Program-made: the position numbers and the translations under genes
Shown: piece after piece, positions 12,392 to 24,300 of the stretch
Layout of the letters: each line of letters opens with the position of its first letter
Position numbering within the stretch: the stretch's first letter is position 1
Assembly: GCA_004335635.1 (NCBI GenBank)
Contig: QAXH01005142.1
Span: forward strand, 27,221 to 81,938
Length of the DNA stretch: 54,718 bases
Source: Chloromonas sp. AAM2
Taxonomy: Eukaryota > Chlorophyta > Chlorophyceae > Chlamydomonadales > Chlamydomonadaceae
Direction: 5' to 3'
The notes under the pieces: generated by a model
Seen by the model: only the letters and a program-made list of their open reading frames with translations
The model's database searches: none
What the model was told of the DNA's origin: nothing

Positions 12392-12582
12392 CGTGTCGGA
12401 AGATGCACCTCTGCCACTGTAGTAGCGGGGCGTGCTGCTGCTTGGTCGCAGGTGATGCCCGATGCCGGCTTCTTACCGGACTAGTAACGCCAACTGGGAG
12501 CCCTAGTTCAGTTGGGCCTTCCTGCAACTGTGCTGTTCATGCTGTTTGTCCGGCTTTGCCTTTGAATCAAATCAAAAGCACC
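12392..12582. promoter_or_regulatory. Bidirectional promoter region, YBEY / isochorismatase
   Basis: Only 191 bp separate the two divergent start codons (12391 on the minus strand, 12583 on the plus strand), so the 5' UTRs and promoters must share this segment. I see no recognisable core element. The assignment is positional. Confidence 0.6.
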
Positions 12583-15411
12583 ATGGCTGGGTTGGCGCGT
12601 TTAGGCAAGCTGTTGCCTGGGTCTTCTGCTCTCTTTGTGTGCGATGTCCAGGAGCGCTTCAGGCCTCTCATCACCGGTTATCCCAAAGTGGTGGAGACAG
12701 CCAGCATAGCGGTGGGTGCTCACAAGCTGTCTTGAACAGACACGTTCATACCAGTCTGCATCAGCTACATCAGAATTAACGGTATGCTGCGTACCTGGAT
12801 ACCAGCTTTCGTTTGAAATAGCTACACCTTTAACTGAAGACTGCCCAACCAAACTCATGGCTGATGCCAGCCAGAGGTTTGCTTCAGCCTTGACAGCTTC
12901 AGCCACGGTGCGGCTATCGCTTTGCCCGCAGTCTTCGCATGCCAGTTGCCAGGGCTGATCCGATGCTTGAGGGTGTGCAAGGCTGGCCTGCCGGCACTAT
13001 CTGCATTGCCATCATTACACACAGGGTCATGCGCACGTGTGTGTGCTGTATCAGATCCGTGGAGCCGCAGCCCTGGGCATGCCTGTTGTCGTAACGGAGC
13101 AGTACCCCAAGGCTCTGGGGCCCACCGTGTCAGAGCTACTTGAGGTGAGGGAGTGATGGCACTGGAGGCCCAAGGGGTTGTGGGACACTTGAAATGAGGC
13201 GAGGGCTAGGTCAGAAGACGTGGTGATCCCCACTGTGTTGGACTACTCAAGGTGAGGGACAGGCAGGGCTTAATGGTGAAATGGTTCACAAAGACCGAGG
13301 AAATGTGGGACTTCCGAGAGCTTGGTGGGATGAGTGAACACCCGATTACAAATCCGGTGCTGTTGGTAAGCTCACCTCTTCAGAAGTGGCTTTAATACCC
13401 ACCAAAACCCCAAGGAAGCGTGGGATACTCAAATTGAGGCGATGGCTCAATGACAGGAGAATGCAGTCGACACTTGAGCCGGGCTGACATATATGTGCCA
13501 AAAAGCATAGGACAGATATTAGGCAGCAGGTGGTGCTGTTTCCAAATCCAAACTCCCGTGTCCTGCAGCCCCTTGTCCATGACGTTCCCAGCAACTTGAC
13601 CTTTTCTAATCAAATCCATAGCCGTTTGTCAAGTCACCTCCATGGGAGTGGCTGGACAGCCCACTAATGAACTCTGTGATTGCCTAGGCTATTGGTTTGC
13701 AGCATTGCGAGGTAGCATCCTACCCCTCTGTCATGGCTGAGTCAAAAGCCTTGCGGGAGTCAACGAATGCAACAAATGTTGTACTCTTTGACAAGTTCAT
13801 TTCATTTTGCTGGTGAAGTCAGTGGGAGTGGCTGAGAAGCCCATCAACCTTCCGCGTCCGTGCCCACAGGTGCTCCCCCCGGCCCACACCTCCTCCACCG
13901 CAGCGCACGTGAGCCATCATAAGGTGTTCAGCAAGACACTGTTCAGCATGATGACGCCTGAGGTTGAGGAACACATGGCGCAGGCTATGCCATACGTCAA
14001 GCAGGTAGGGCAGGCCATGCTGCATGTTTAGCAGGCAGGTGCCAGGGACATGCATGGAGACTTGCACTGCATACTTGCCACTCCCTAAGGCTTGCCACTG
14101 TCCGAATGTACCTCAGCATGTACGTCAGCATGTCATGCCATGTCGGCATGCACATGCCAAGAGGGGAATTTGTGTTCTCAGCGGCTTGCCCGTGCTGCGT
14201 TCGTTGTTCCAATCTTTCGCCTGTTGTCTGAAGCCACATACCTTCGAGATTCAGTTCCTACAGCCCGGCTTATCTGAGTCAACTGCTCACCATGCCCTTG
14301 TGTGTTTGGTTGTCTGCAGGTTCTTCTGCTGGGGATTGAGACACACGTGTGTGTGCTGCAGACAGCGCTGGACCTGCTGGGCAAGGGATTCGAGGTGCGC
14401 GGGGGAAGGGCAGCTGCAATCAATACGGCCATTCTTCCTCCAATGCATTTAGCTAGCTTGTGGCAGATGGTATGGCAAAGGCAAGATGAGGGTTTTCACT
14501 GCAATCGCAACCTCGGCCTCGGGCTCTGAGGTTTACTGAGCCTCAATACTACGCCCTCGGTGCAACTCATGAAACCCGTTGAGCACCCCGTCTCATCATG
14601 ACCGGCCTGAAATTCCTTGAGCTCAAAGTGTTCAGGTACCCATACCCACACAGTCATTCGTTATTCCGACTCTCTGGCTGCCCCCTGGCTACCACTGCCT
14701 TCCTAGATCCCTGTCACTGGATTCAGATCACACCTGTCTCCTCAAAGCTCCACTGCGTGGATTTCATCGCATATGTGCACAAAAGTGTGCCTTTGACATT
14801 GCGTGCAGGTTCACTTGCTAGTGGATGGCGTGAGCAGCCAGAAGGAGGCGGACCGGAGCATCGCACTGCAACGAATGGTGCAGGCCGGTGGGTGAACCAT
14901 GCAGTGGCGAGCAGCGACTGGAGCCATGCCATCATTGTGGCATGTACCAGGCACGACGTAGTCATGTGGCAGGCTGTATTGCAGCGCATAGCACAGCGTT
15001 AAGATGTCGTTCCATGATCATTGAAGACAAAAGCTTCAAGATAAACTGGAGAGAGAGACGGCATCAGATAACACCGTCCGGTACTGCCTACAAGTGGTGG
15101 TGGTGATGGTGCGCACCGGCCAAATACAGCCAAACACATGCGCAGCACAGCGTTCACACGTCATGACCGGAGACGTGTATATTTAAGATAACCCACCTGC
15201 ATGTGTACGTACAGGTGTGTGGTTGCTGTGTTCACTATGGCTTCTCACATGTTTGCTGGTGTGTTTGCGTGCAGGTGTGCTGCTCAGCAGCAGTGAGATG
15301 GCCCTGTTCCAGTTGGCAGGGGACGCCAAGGGGCCCGCCTTCAAGGCGATCAGTGCCCTGGCCAAGGAGAAGAAGGGGCCGTACATGGTGCAGATCCACA
15401 GCAACATGTAG
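12583..15411 (+). CDS. ISOC2: Isochorismatase-family hydrolase (ISOC1/ISOC2 type)
   Basis: Six exons: 12583-12711, 13055-13144, 13870-14004, 14320-14394, 14809-14887, 15275-15411, totalling 645 nt (214 aa), close to the roughly 205 residues of human ISOC2. The order of motifs matches the family: KLLPGSSALFVCDVQERF, then VVTEQYPKALGPTV, VFSKTLFSMMTPEVEE, VLLLGIETHVCVLQTALDLL, HLLVDGVSSQ, and a helical C-terminus. The isochorismatase-fold triad is visible: D21 in CDVQE, K95 in FSKT and C129 in ETHVCV. The eukaryotic subfamily has no firmly established substrate, so hydrolysis of isochorismate should not be assumed. The start is the first ATG, in the context ACCATGG. One residue near the exon 1/2 junction (ASIA/IRGA) may be off if a different acceptor is used. 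No signal peptide is seen, so it is probably cytosolic. Confidence 0.93.
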
Positions 15412-15985
15412 ATGGAATCCAACAGCTAAGAAGAAACATGTCCATGTATGTACCAAAGGTCTGCTCAAGGAGTGAAGGCCTTTGGGCCAGCTGTTGCAGG
15501 ACTGCTCAAGAACAACAAAGGTTGACATGTACAAAACACTGTGGTGACCTTGCTGCACTGGTGTGCCGCTGGCGGTCAAACTGTTTGTCAGCGCAACGCG
15601 CTGGCGATTGCCCTTTGCCTCTGTGACAGGATGTTGCTTCACTGGTTGTGGATCCAACGTATTGATCGCGCAGGCTCGGCTTGCTCAGAGACTTTTTCGT
15701 TCGTATTGAATCGGAAAACGGGCCGTACTCGTCATCTTACCAACGTGCAATTTGAGTGTTGTTGCTGTTGGACAGCCCTGGCCTGATTGCAAGACGTGAC
15801 GTCCAGGATTTCACTCAGTCTAAAATATTGCCGGTACAATCTTGCCGTAAACTTGCAAAGCCAAGCCCTGGTCGAGTTGCAGCCTCAACAGGCGATTCCG
15901 TCTGGATTGAGAATTGTAAGCCATACACAGCCTTGCGGGCGCGCTTTGAAAACCCTGTCTATCATTCATCAGCGGCAGTAGCATC
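15412..15985. other. Intergenic region between ISOC2 and CFAP96
   Basis: About 570 bp with no coding signal. It must hold the 3' end of the hydrolase transcript and the promoter of CFAP96. No repeat or clear regulatory motif was seen. Confidence 0.5.
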
Positions 15986-18900
15986 ATGCCCTACGACCTG
16001 GATGGGCCCAATGACTTATATGGGGTCTTCAATGAGGAGAAGAGCGTCATGATTGGAGATCCCTTCACAAAGGATGGCTATCGTGAGTGTTGAGCTGTGC
16101 TACAGCTGCATGGGGTGCACTACACCCGAGCAGGGGGTCAACGGGGCAAGCACTACCTGCCATGGTAGTTAGAATGCACATACCTATAGGGTACTCATCT
16201 GAGCCCCTAGGCCTCAGTCCTGTGCCAGAGAATACAACCATACACCTGCTTCAAGGCAGGGCAGGATGAAAAGATGCATGTGGAGGTATTATATGTGGAG
16301 GGTTGCAGATGCATGGTGTGGTACAACAGGGAGTCACACTCGAGGGTGTGGATCTGTTATAGCTATCTTTGCAGGCACGTGCGCAGGTGTGGGTGTTTGC
16401 ACATGGTGCTTGTCAAGATGCGCATGGATACAAAATTGTCCTTGAGAGTGCTGATGGCCACAGAGATGACACGTCACAAGGGCAAGGGGTTTGGCGTGCC
16501 CTTCCAGCCCAAGGGAGCGGGGGCAGACGCCATGATTGACAAGACGACCAAACTCACAGTTGCTGTAAGTTACAATACTCATGCCTGTGAATTGCCAAGG
16601 CTGTACTAATGGTTCCTTAGCGCAGATATGCAGGATTGTGACGGACTCATGGCAGGGAGCTGGGAGCAAGCACAGCTAATCAAGACCTGACCTGCATCTG
16701 CCTTCACACATGCAGTCGTTTTCATGCTTGCAGGGGGATGTGTACGTCGAACCGATGGCTATCTACAAGGAGCAAAAGCGCAGCTCCATTCATGCCAAGG
16801 CGTTTGTGCCAGTTGGAGAGGCAAAGAAACCGTGAGTGTGCTACCACGTGACAGCCATAGTGGGCAGTTTCTTCTGAACCACTGATCTTACCTGCGGCCT
16901 CACATGGATCCACAGCCGTCAGTTTCGCCTGGGGCGGTCTTGATTCTTATGTTCTCTGGCACATTGGTGGCCGTCCCTTGCGCAAGGCTAGAGTCCAGTG
17001 ATATCTGCGCCAGCCGCTCAGCAGTGAGCACACCTTCAAAACTGTGCAGCCTCTTCCGCCCGGAGCCTGTGCTCAACATTGTGCACACCATTGCCCTTCC
17101 ATGTCACAGTTTGTTGATCATGTGCCTATCACTGCCGCTCCATGCCACAGGTCGGGTGCAGGCAGCCTGTACGGGTTGATCGGCCCCGGGGTGCAGCTGT
17201 TGGATACCGATGCATCCATAGCGGCCAGGGGCTTGGCCAAGAAGGACCCAGTGGACAAGAAACGGTCGATCTACGTCACACCGGCTAAGCAGGGGACGTA
17301 TGGGTTCCCTTGGCAGGTGGGCGGCACGTGAAACCCTCACACAACAAGTTCGAAGTAATCATACATGACGGCCTGCAACCTGGGCCCAGTTCAATGCAAA
17401 TGCTTCACTTGTACATGCCGAACTACAGGCCACAGTCTGATGCTATTTCAACCATGGTTGGAACCTGGGTCCGCCTGAGCTGTTACCAGATCGTTTGACC
17501 ATCAGATCCACCGGTGGAGATTCTGAATGCCCTGACCAGCTTCCCCGTCCTCCCGTCTGCATGTGCATGCTCAGGACTTGTGCCACATGTCCAGGGCCTG
17601 CTTAAGGCTGAAGTTGTCCTCCTTGTGGTCGCATTGCAGGATCGGTCCATTGGTGGTACGCGCTTTGAATTCATACCGGACGAGTACTGCAGGTGGGCAG
17701 GGCTGGGCAACCATTGTGATTCGGTTTCAGCCGAGAAACACATCCATGCTGGGGCAGGTGGTAGGCAGGCCGTGCGCGACAATTGTTGTTATTGTATTGA
17801 ATCAGGCGTTTGGTGACATGAATGGTCTTACTGCAGTCTGCTCATAGCCCAGCACCAGCTCTCTTCACTTGGAATTGTCTTCACAGTAATGGCCAATGTA
17901 TCCCAGAAGTGGCACTGTGCCGTCCACCAGCACCTCTTACCCACACTTAACTTTTGCCACCATGGTCAACCAACATCCGGACCTTTCAGGTTATACAATC
18001 ATTGAATGGATGGACCCACACATGAGAAGGACACACTGAGAACCAAGCCTCTCAGGACAGGTCGCGCCACAAGCTGCAGTATGCCAATCAAGCATAGCGG
18101 CTTGAGATTCTAGACTGGGCGAGCAAGCACATAGCAAAGTAGCGACAAGGTGTAACATGCTCAGTAAACAAACTCATACAATGGCAGATAAAAGAAGGTC
18201 GGGCTACGATAAGATGCGAACAGCAAGAGATAAGATGATATGAAAGTCAGTGGGTTTGGTGTGGGTAAAATTTTGTCTGGTTGGGAATGAGCAAAATGGT
18301 CTGTCAGTGGCTGAGGCGTTGACGGTTGACGGTTGCAGGGGTCGGTTGCTTGAGCGGGAGATGAAGCGGGAGGCGCGGGCCAAGATCCCCAAGGCCTTCG
18401 TGTCCTCTGGCAGGACAGGCAAGGGCATCGTGCCCATCACACACACAGCACCATCGGGCCCTGAAAGGTGGGTTATGCGCCCTTGCCATACCCACATGCC
18501 ATACTCCCTTGCCGTGCCATGACTCCTGCAATTGTTATGGTTTGAACAGACACTGCGCGTGCCACATTCCGTTATCAAACTGATTCAATTGACATGGTTT
18601 TGACTCCCTAATCAAATGTTGATCAAGGTTGACGTGATGAGGAAGGCATCAAACACTGCTTCAATGGTGTGCTCATAGCTGGTCTCTGTTGCTTTCCTTA
18701 GGTGCACGTCCAGGCAAGCGGCTTGTTATGTATAACTTGCTTACCACAACCTGCAATGATGGAAGGCCAACTGGAGTTAATAACTGAGCAAAACACGCAG
18801 GAAAGGAGGAGTTGGAAAAGTTCTTGGTCGTACAGTAGTACATGCCCTTTCCCCCTCGGGCTTGAGGCCTCCGAGGCAGAGTCTGCATCCGACAAATGCA

Positions 18901-19469
18901 TGGCTGCCAGTTTCAACAAATGCGTGGCTTCCAACAAATGCACAAACCACCGTACATATGCAGGAAGCTTACCCCTCCCGCTGAGTCCTCAGGCCGGCGG
19001 CCCTGGAAAGGCACCACACCCCCCGCCAAGGGCCGGGGCTACGGCTGCATCAGTAACATCCAGTACATCCCATGCCCACAGACACAGACGTCACAGGTAG
19101 GCGGGTGGATACGCGCGCATGGGCAAAACTCATGGGTGAATATGAAGCGCAGTGTGTGCGCTACTGATGCGATCATCAGGCCCTAACCTTGATGTATTGG
19201 GCTGCCCTAGGCATGCTGTAGCTAACATGTGACACATACAACATACAAAAGGGCACAGGATTTCCACACCTTGCCATGTGCATGGTGCCTGAACGTTCAA
19301 TGAGCGCATCTCTGTTGCTCAACTGCATGTCATGCAGCGGCGAGACGGCAACCCAAAAGCATTCAAAAGCGCTGGCGGGGCACATGGGAGGCTCAGCATG
19401 TGGGCGCCGAACCCATACGCTTACGCTGCACGGCCAGCACCCGACAATGACTTTTCACTGCTGAGCTGA
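15986..19469 (+). CDS. CFAP96: Cilia- and flagella-associated protein 96 (C4orf47 family)
   Basis: Eight exons: 15986-16082, 16464-16564, 16734-16831, 17151-17316, 17640-17692, 18339-18467, 18964-19096, 19338-19469, giving 909 nt and 302 aa; human CFAP96 is about 309 aa. Matching blocks in order are: GVFNEEKSVMIGDPF (human LFSEMEYITVGDKY); KGFGVPFQP; VPVGEAKKPSGAGSLYGLIG (human SGEKKPCGLGSYYGTIG); IYVTPAKQGTYGF (human LYTNPGKKGTGYG); and a C-terminal AFKSAGGAHGRLSMWAPNPY. It is a structural protein of cilia/centrosome, in line with a flagellated life stage. The exon 5 region is short compared with the human protein. The start ATG at 15986 gives MPYDLDGPNDLYGVF directly ahead of the conserved block. 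Identification rests on several short motifs in the right order plus length, so it is good but not certain. Confidence 0.85.
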
Positions 19470-21364
19470 GCTCGGAGCTGCAATTTCATCTACGTGTTTG
19501 CCTGTTAGACTATTGTAACCTGATTGAAACACAATCGACACACAATTGACACACAATCTTGCCTAAAAGTGTGCTTTACTGGCTGCTCTAGGTATGAGTG
19601 CGGCCCAGAAGTGCCCTTGCTTGTGGTGCACAGTCAGCAACAGTCAGCAACATGGACTTTACTTCGGGTGGTGCTCATGTACACACTCAATCCACATTCA
19701 TGATTGAAACACTCGCTCGCTGGCTGTGACTGACATTACAAGGAGGGAGTGCACACCATGAAGCACGTCCAACGCAAACATGAAGCATTTGCGCAGATTG
19801 CAAAAATTTCTCCTACGCTGCAATTGTTGTGCGACTGTGCTCCTTGTACCTGTTCAAAAGCATGCCTAGCAACTGGGCTGTAGGCCATGTAAGGGCCTCT
19901 GCGGGCTGCACACCAGTAAGAGGTGACACCAGTTAGTTTGTCTGCTTGGACTGCGTTCAAGGGTGTGAAGGCACGCCCAGGATGTGCAGACCATACGTCA
20001 ATCAATGCACCTGCCAGTCGGTTTCACACTGCAGTGGTGCTGTAGATTCGGTAGCCAGCACCCGGAGTACTGATCCTTACCCTGCATGCTTTGCTTTCAT
20101 TGCTTTGTGAGTGTAGCATATGGTGGAAGGTTATTTGCCAGTTCTAGGACAATTCCTGGGACTGGCACTGGAACCGGTGTGCCTCAGCACATACACGCAC
20201 GTGTGTGTGTGTGTGTGTGTGTGTCAACCACATACAGGGTGAATCACGGGGTAACCATCGAGTGTTGTGGTAGACGGCGCATTGCCACTTCTGGGACAGC
20301 AAACCAGGACTAGACAGGAACTACAGTGTCAAAAGACAAAATGAGTGTTGTCAAAGAACTGGCAAACTTTTTTTTCAATGAAGAGTCGATGTAGAAGAAT
20401 TGATCGCGACATGCCACACTACCTGTCAGACAGTGCATGTGCGTGCATCGTGCGCGATTGCTTCCATTCATATTGCATGAACCAGCAACTTGGCAAAAAT
20501 CTGTCAAGTCTGAGCTGTGTATCACTGTGTGGGCTTGACCTGCTGAGACTTGAGCTTAGATGTGTCCATGGTGTAAGTAAGGGACCTGCAGCTTGTGAAA
20601 AGGCAGCACTGGCTGCACACAGCAGTTCCTACCATTCCCTTACACGGCAACCACACATACGGCGTGAGATTGTACAGAGAATTATCATTTCGACGTGACA
20701 AGAATAGAATTGCTGTTTCCAGGGCCGGCCGGTTCTCACCAGCTGCCGCTGCCGTTGACCATGGGACCCTGATGGGATTACCTTTGACCCACTTCGCCGC
20801 GCGTCCCAGGCACATACACACGCTCCAGGAACAGACTGTTGAAGCGCTTCACCAGCCCAATTCACGTTAATACATTGACATTTCCGTCGGCAAGTGACAT
20901 CTCGCCACCCCTCGCTTTGTGAAGAGGAAGGAGCATTGCCGCGCAATCCACCCCTGGCGCTGTATTCTAAGACGAAAGTTCGCGTTACAAGGAAAGATCT
21001 TTCTCCGTCAGTCCGAGGAGGAAGGCAAGCAGTGGACCGGCCGAACGGGCAATCCGTGTGGCAGGTGAGTGCATTGAAGCACAACCAGTCTCGCATGGCC
21101 GGGGTCGCCATTGCGCAGTCCTGTCACGAGCCTGCGAGCGCACACCCCGTGCACTGCATAAGCATCGACCTCGTTACACTAGCATATCACAGAAAACATG
21201 CCACGGACGAGGTTTACAATCAGCTCGGGTGGCGACAAAACGCATAAGGACAGCGATGCGGTCTGCATGTCAGTGTCGAGGTCATGTCCGATGACATTTA
21301 GAGCCATGCAAGTGTGTTCTTGCAAACTGAGCTAAACTGTGATTCTGCCTGCAGGTGAATCAAG
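19470..21364. other. Intergenic region upstream of the membrane-protein gene
   Basis: No gene recognised. It contains (GT)12 at 20201-20224, a diverged copy of a dispersed motif (TTGCCAGTTCTAGGACAA) at 20135-20152, and a second copy (reverse orientation, followed by eight T) at 20354-20375. A perfect donor AG|GTGAGT at 21065 and an acceptor CTGCAG| at 21354, ten bases before the next ATG, suggest a 5' UTR exon ending at 21064 and a 5' UTR intron. That part is inference. Confidence 0.5.
19514..19518 (+). promoter_or_regulatory. Candidate TGTAA polyadenylation signal of CFAP96
   Basis: TGTAA occurs 45 nt after the CFAP96 stop codon. This pentamer is the common poly(A) signal in Chlamydomonas and relatives. 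A pentamer is short, so this is only a suggestion from its place. Confidence 0.4.
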
Positions 21365-24300
21365 ATGGCTGACTCCCCCCCAGCATCCCCCACTCCCAGC
21401 AGTGGTGACCCTTACCCAATTGAGAAAGTGATCGGCATCGTTGTGGGGGGAACAGTAGCTGTGGTGCTCGCTATTGTGATCTGCTACTGCTGCATCCGAA
21501 GCTGCATCCGGATCCGCCGCCGGCGCTTCAGGTACGTGTGTGTGCCTGCTGTTTCATTGTGATTGGCATGTCAGGTATGTGTGTGTGCACATGTTAATTG
21601 AACGTTCGCGCATTCACACTCTCTCTCTCTCTCACACACACTCTACCCGCAGTCCCCATGTGCCCGACCTTGAGCAGCCCTTTGATCAGAAGCTGGAGCA
21701 TGGCGGTTACAATTCCGTCCTTGCCTCCCCGGCACGCATGCCGCTGACCACCATCAAGGAATCTGAGCTTGTGGCATCACACAGCGTGGCAGCGACACTT
21801 GAAGATCAGGACATTCTGGCGTCCAATGTAAGGCGGTGCTGGGCCGTACCGTGGGTTCAACCATGATATGCCATGTGATGATGAGTGATGATGGACATGG
21901 CGCACCCTGGCTGGGTGCGATTGTCTGGCTCTCGGGTAGAGCATGGGTGGTACTGCTGTGGCGGCATGCAGGGCTCCGTGCAGCTGCCACTAACGGGCCA
22001 GGAAACTATGCATCAAGGCAGGCAGGTCAGGCATGTGACCAGGACTCATTGTTGTGCTGTCACAGCCTCTACCAGTTGTGTGCAGTCGCACTGCTGAGTC
22101 GACATGCCCTGTGTTGCCTGCAGGGTCTGGCGCCCAGCAGCGGAAAGCTGTCACAGGGCATGCTGCAGCACGCCTCGTCAGGCAACGCACGCATGGTAGG
22201 TGCCATGCTGTTGAGAAACCCTGTGAGAATAGCGAATGGTAAAGGGCAGTACTGCCAGTCACAAGGCGCGCATAGGGTTGGGTGGCTGGGCCTTCGCAAG
22301 TAACTGGCATCCAGGTTGGACGTGCAGGGCTGACATGTGCTTTGTTCTCTGGGGCATTTGAGTTGGCACAGGTCGACCATGGCGTGCTGGTGTGGCTGGG
22401 GGTCTTGCAAGGGTGGCCCAAGCAGTCACACAGCCTGTTCGTGTGATCGTTACGTATTCCTACCGTTGTGTGCCGTCCTGTAGTGCTGACGTGTATTTGT
22501 GTGGTCATGCGCTGTGTGTTTGCGCTCCCTCAGTCTCTGTTCCTGCTGTTGAATGTCCTCCTATGGTGCTACTGTGTGTGCGTGTTCCCTGAGCACATGT
22601 TCCTCCTGTCCTCCTGTGCCTGAGCAGCAGAGCTCCCCCAAGGCGGGCGGGGCCGCTTCCATCTTGCACTGGCTGGAGTCATCGGAGCTCCCGCACAGCG
22701 CGTCTATGCCCCCACGCAACCAGGGGGGCAGCAACACGATGGCGCGTGCCGCATCCACGCAGCAGTCAATGGCCAGCAGGCTCGGCGGCCAGCCCAGCAA
22801 GGCAGGCACACTGCCCCACTCGCAGTCACTGCCAAGTGGAACAAAGTAGGTCTTAAGTGCATTAAAGGAGCTGATCAAACATGGCAGTGCAGGCCAGAAG
22901 ACTGTGTCACATCCTGCTGATTTGTCACATCCTGCTGAACTGTCACATCCTGCTGAACTGTCACATCCTGCTGAACTGTCACATCCTGCTGATTCGTCAC
23001 ATCCTGCTGAACNNNNNNNNNNNNNNNNNNNNNNNNNNNNNNNNNNNNNNNNNNNNNNNNNNNNNNNNNNNNNNNNNNNNNNNNNNNNNNNNNNNNNNNN
23101 NNNNNNNNNNNNNNNNNNNNNNNNNNNNNNNNNNNNNNNNNNNNNNNNNNNNNNNNNNNNNNNNNNNNNNNNNNNNNNNNNNNNNNNNNNNNNNNNNNNN
23201 NNNNNNNNNNNNNNNNNNNNNNNNNNNNNNNNNNNNNNNNNNNNNNNNNNNNNNNNNNNNNNNNNNNNNNNNNNNNNNNNNNNNNNNNNNNNNNNNNNNN
23301 NNNNNNNNNNNNNNNNNNNNNNNNNNNNNNNNNNNNNNNNNNNNNNNNNNNNNNNNNNNNNNNNNNNNNNNNNNNNNNNNNNNNNNNNNNNNNNNNNNNN
23401 NNNNNNNNNNNNNNNNNNNNNNNNNNNNNNNNNNNNNNNNNNNNNNNNNNNNNNNNNNNNNNNNNNNNNNNNNNNNNNNNNNNNNNNNNNNNNNNNNNNN
23501 NNNNNNNNNNNNNNNNNNNNNNNNNNNNNNNNNNNNNNNNNNNNNNNNNNNNNNNNNNNNNNNNNNNNNNNNNNNNNNNNNNNNNNNNNNNNNNNNNNNN
23601 NNNNNNNNNNNNNNNNNNNNNNNNNNNNNNNNNNNNNNNNNNNNNNNNNNNNNNNNNNNNNNNNNNNNNNNNNNNNNNNNNNNNNNNNNNNNNNNNNNNN
23701 NNNNNNNNNNNNNNNNNNNNNNNNNNNNNNNNNNNNNNNNNNNNNNNNNNNNNNNNNNNNNNNNNNNNNNNNNNNNNNNNNNNNNNNNNNNNNNNNNNNN
23801 NNNNNNNNNNNNNNNNNNNNNNNNNNNNNNNNGTCACATCCTGCTGAAGTGTCACATCCTGCTGATTCGTCACATCCTGCTGAAGTGTCACATCCTGCTG
23901 AAGTGTCACATCCTGCTAGGGTGTTTCCCACGTCCCTATAAAGGAGATTTCAATTTCAGGGGCCTTTCCATGTGGTTTCTCATGCTTCACTTGTTTTGGT
24001 GCTGTTCACGAAAGTCTGTTGATATTTAGTGGAGCGCGCCAACACTAACTTCAGTTTTGCACACCAAGTAGCCTTCTTTTCCTCAACCGAGCGTATCTTC
24101 CTTCACCAATTCCCCCACAAGGCTGCTGTATCTCCAGAACGTCTCCGACTTGTCTCTCCTGCGGGCTGTCCGGTTGCAGTTTTGTTGATGATCATCTGCA
24201 GTATGAGGCTGCCCACCAGCTGACCTTGTATCACCACTTTCCTTACAGGCTGTCAGGTTAACATGTTCAAGTGCTGCTAACTGCTAGTTTGTCGACATTC

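Noticed and set aside
22906..23918. CRISPR-like array (repeated 18-bp unit)
   Set aside because: The units are directly adjacent without unique spacers and the genome is eukaryotic. It is a minisatellite.
22561..24029. Long ORFs on both strands through the 18-bp repeat and the N gap
   Set aside because: They are open only because the repeat unit is a multiple of three and N codons are not read as stops. Splice signals and phase show that this is intron 4 of the membrane-protein gene.
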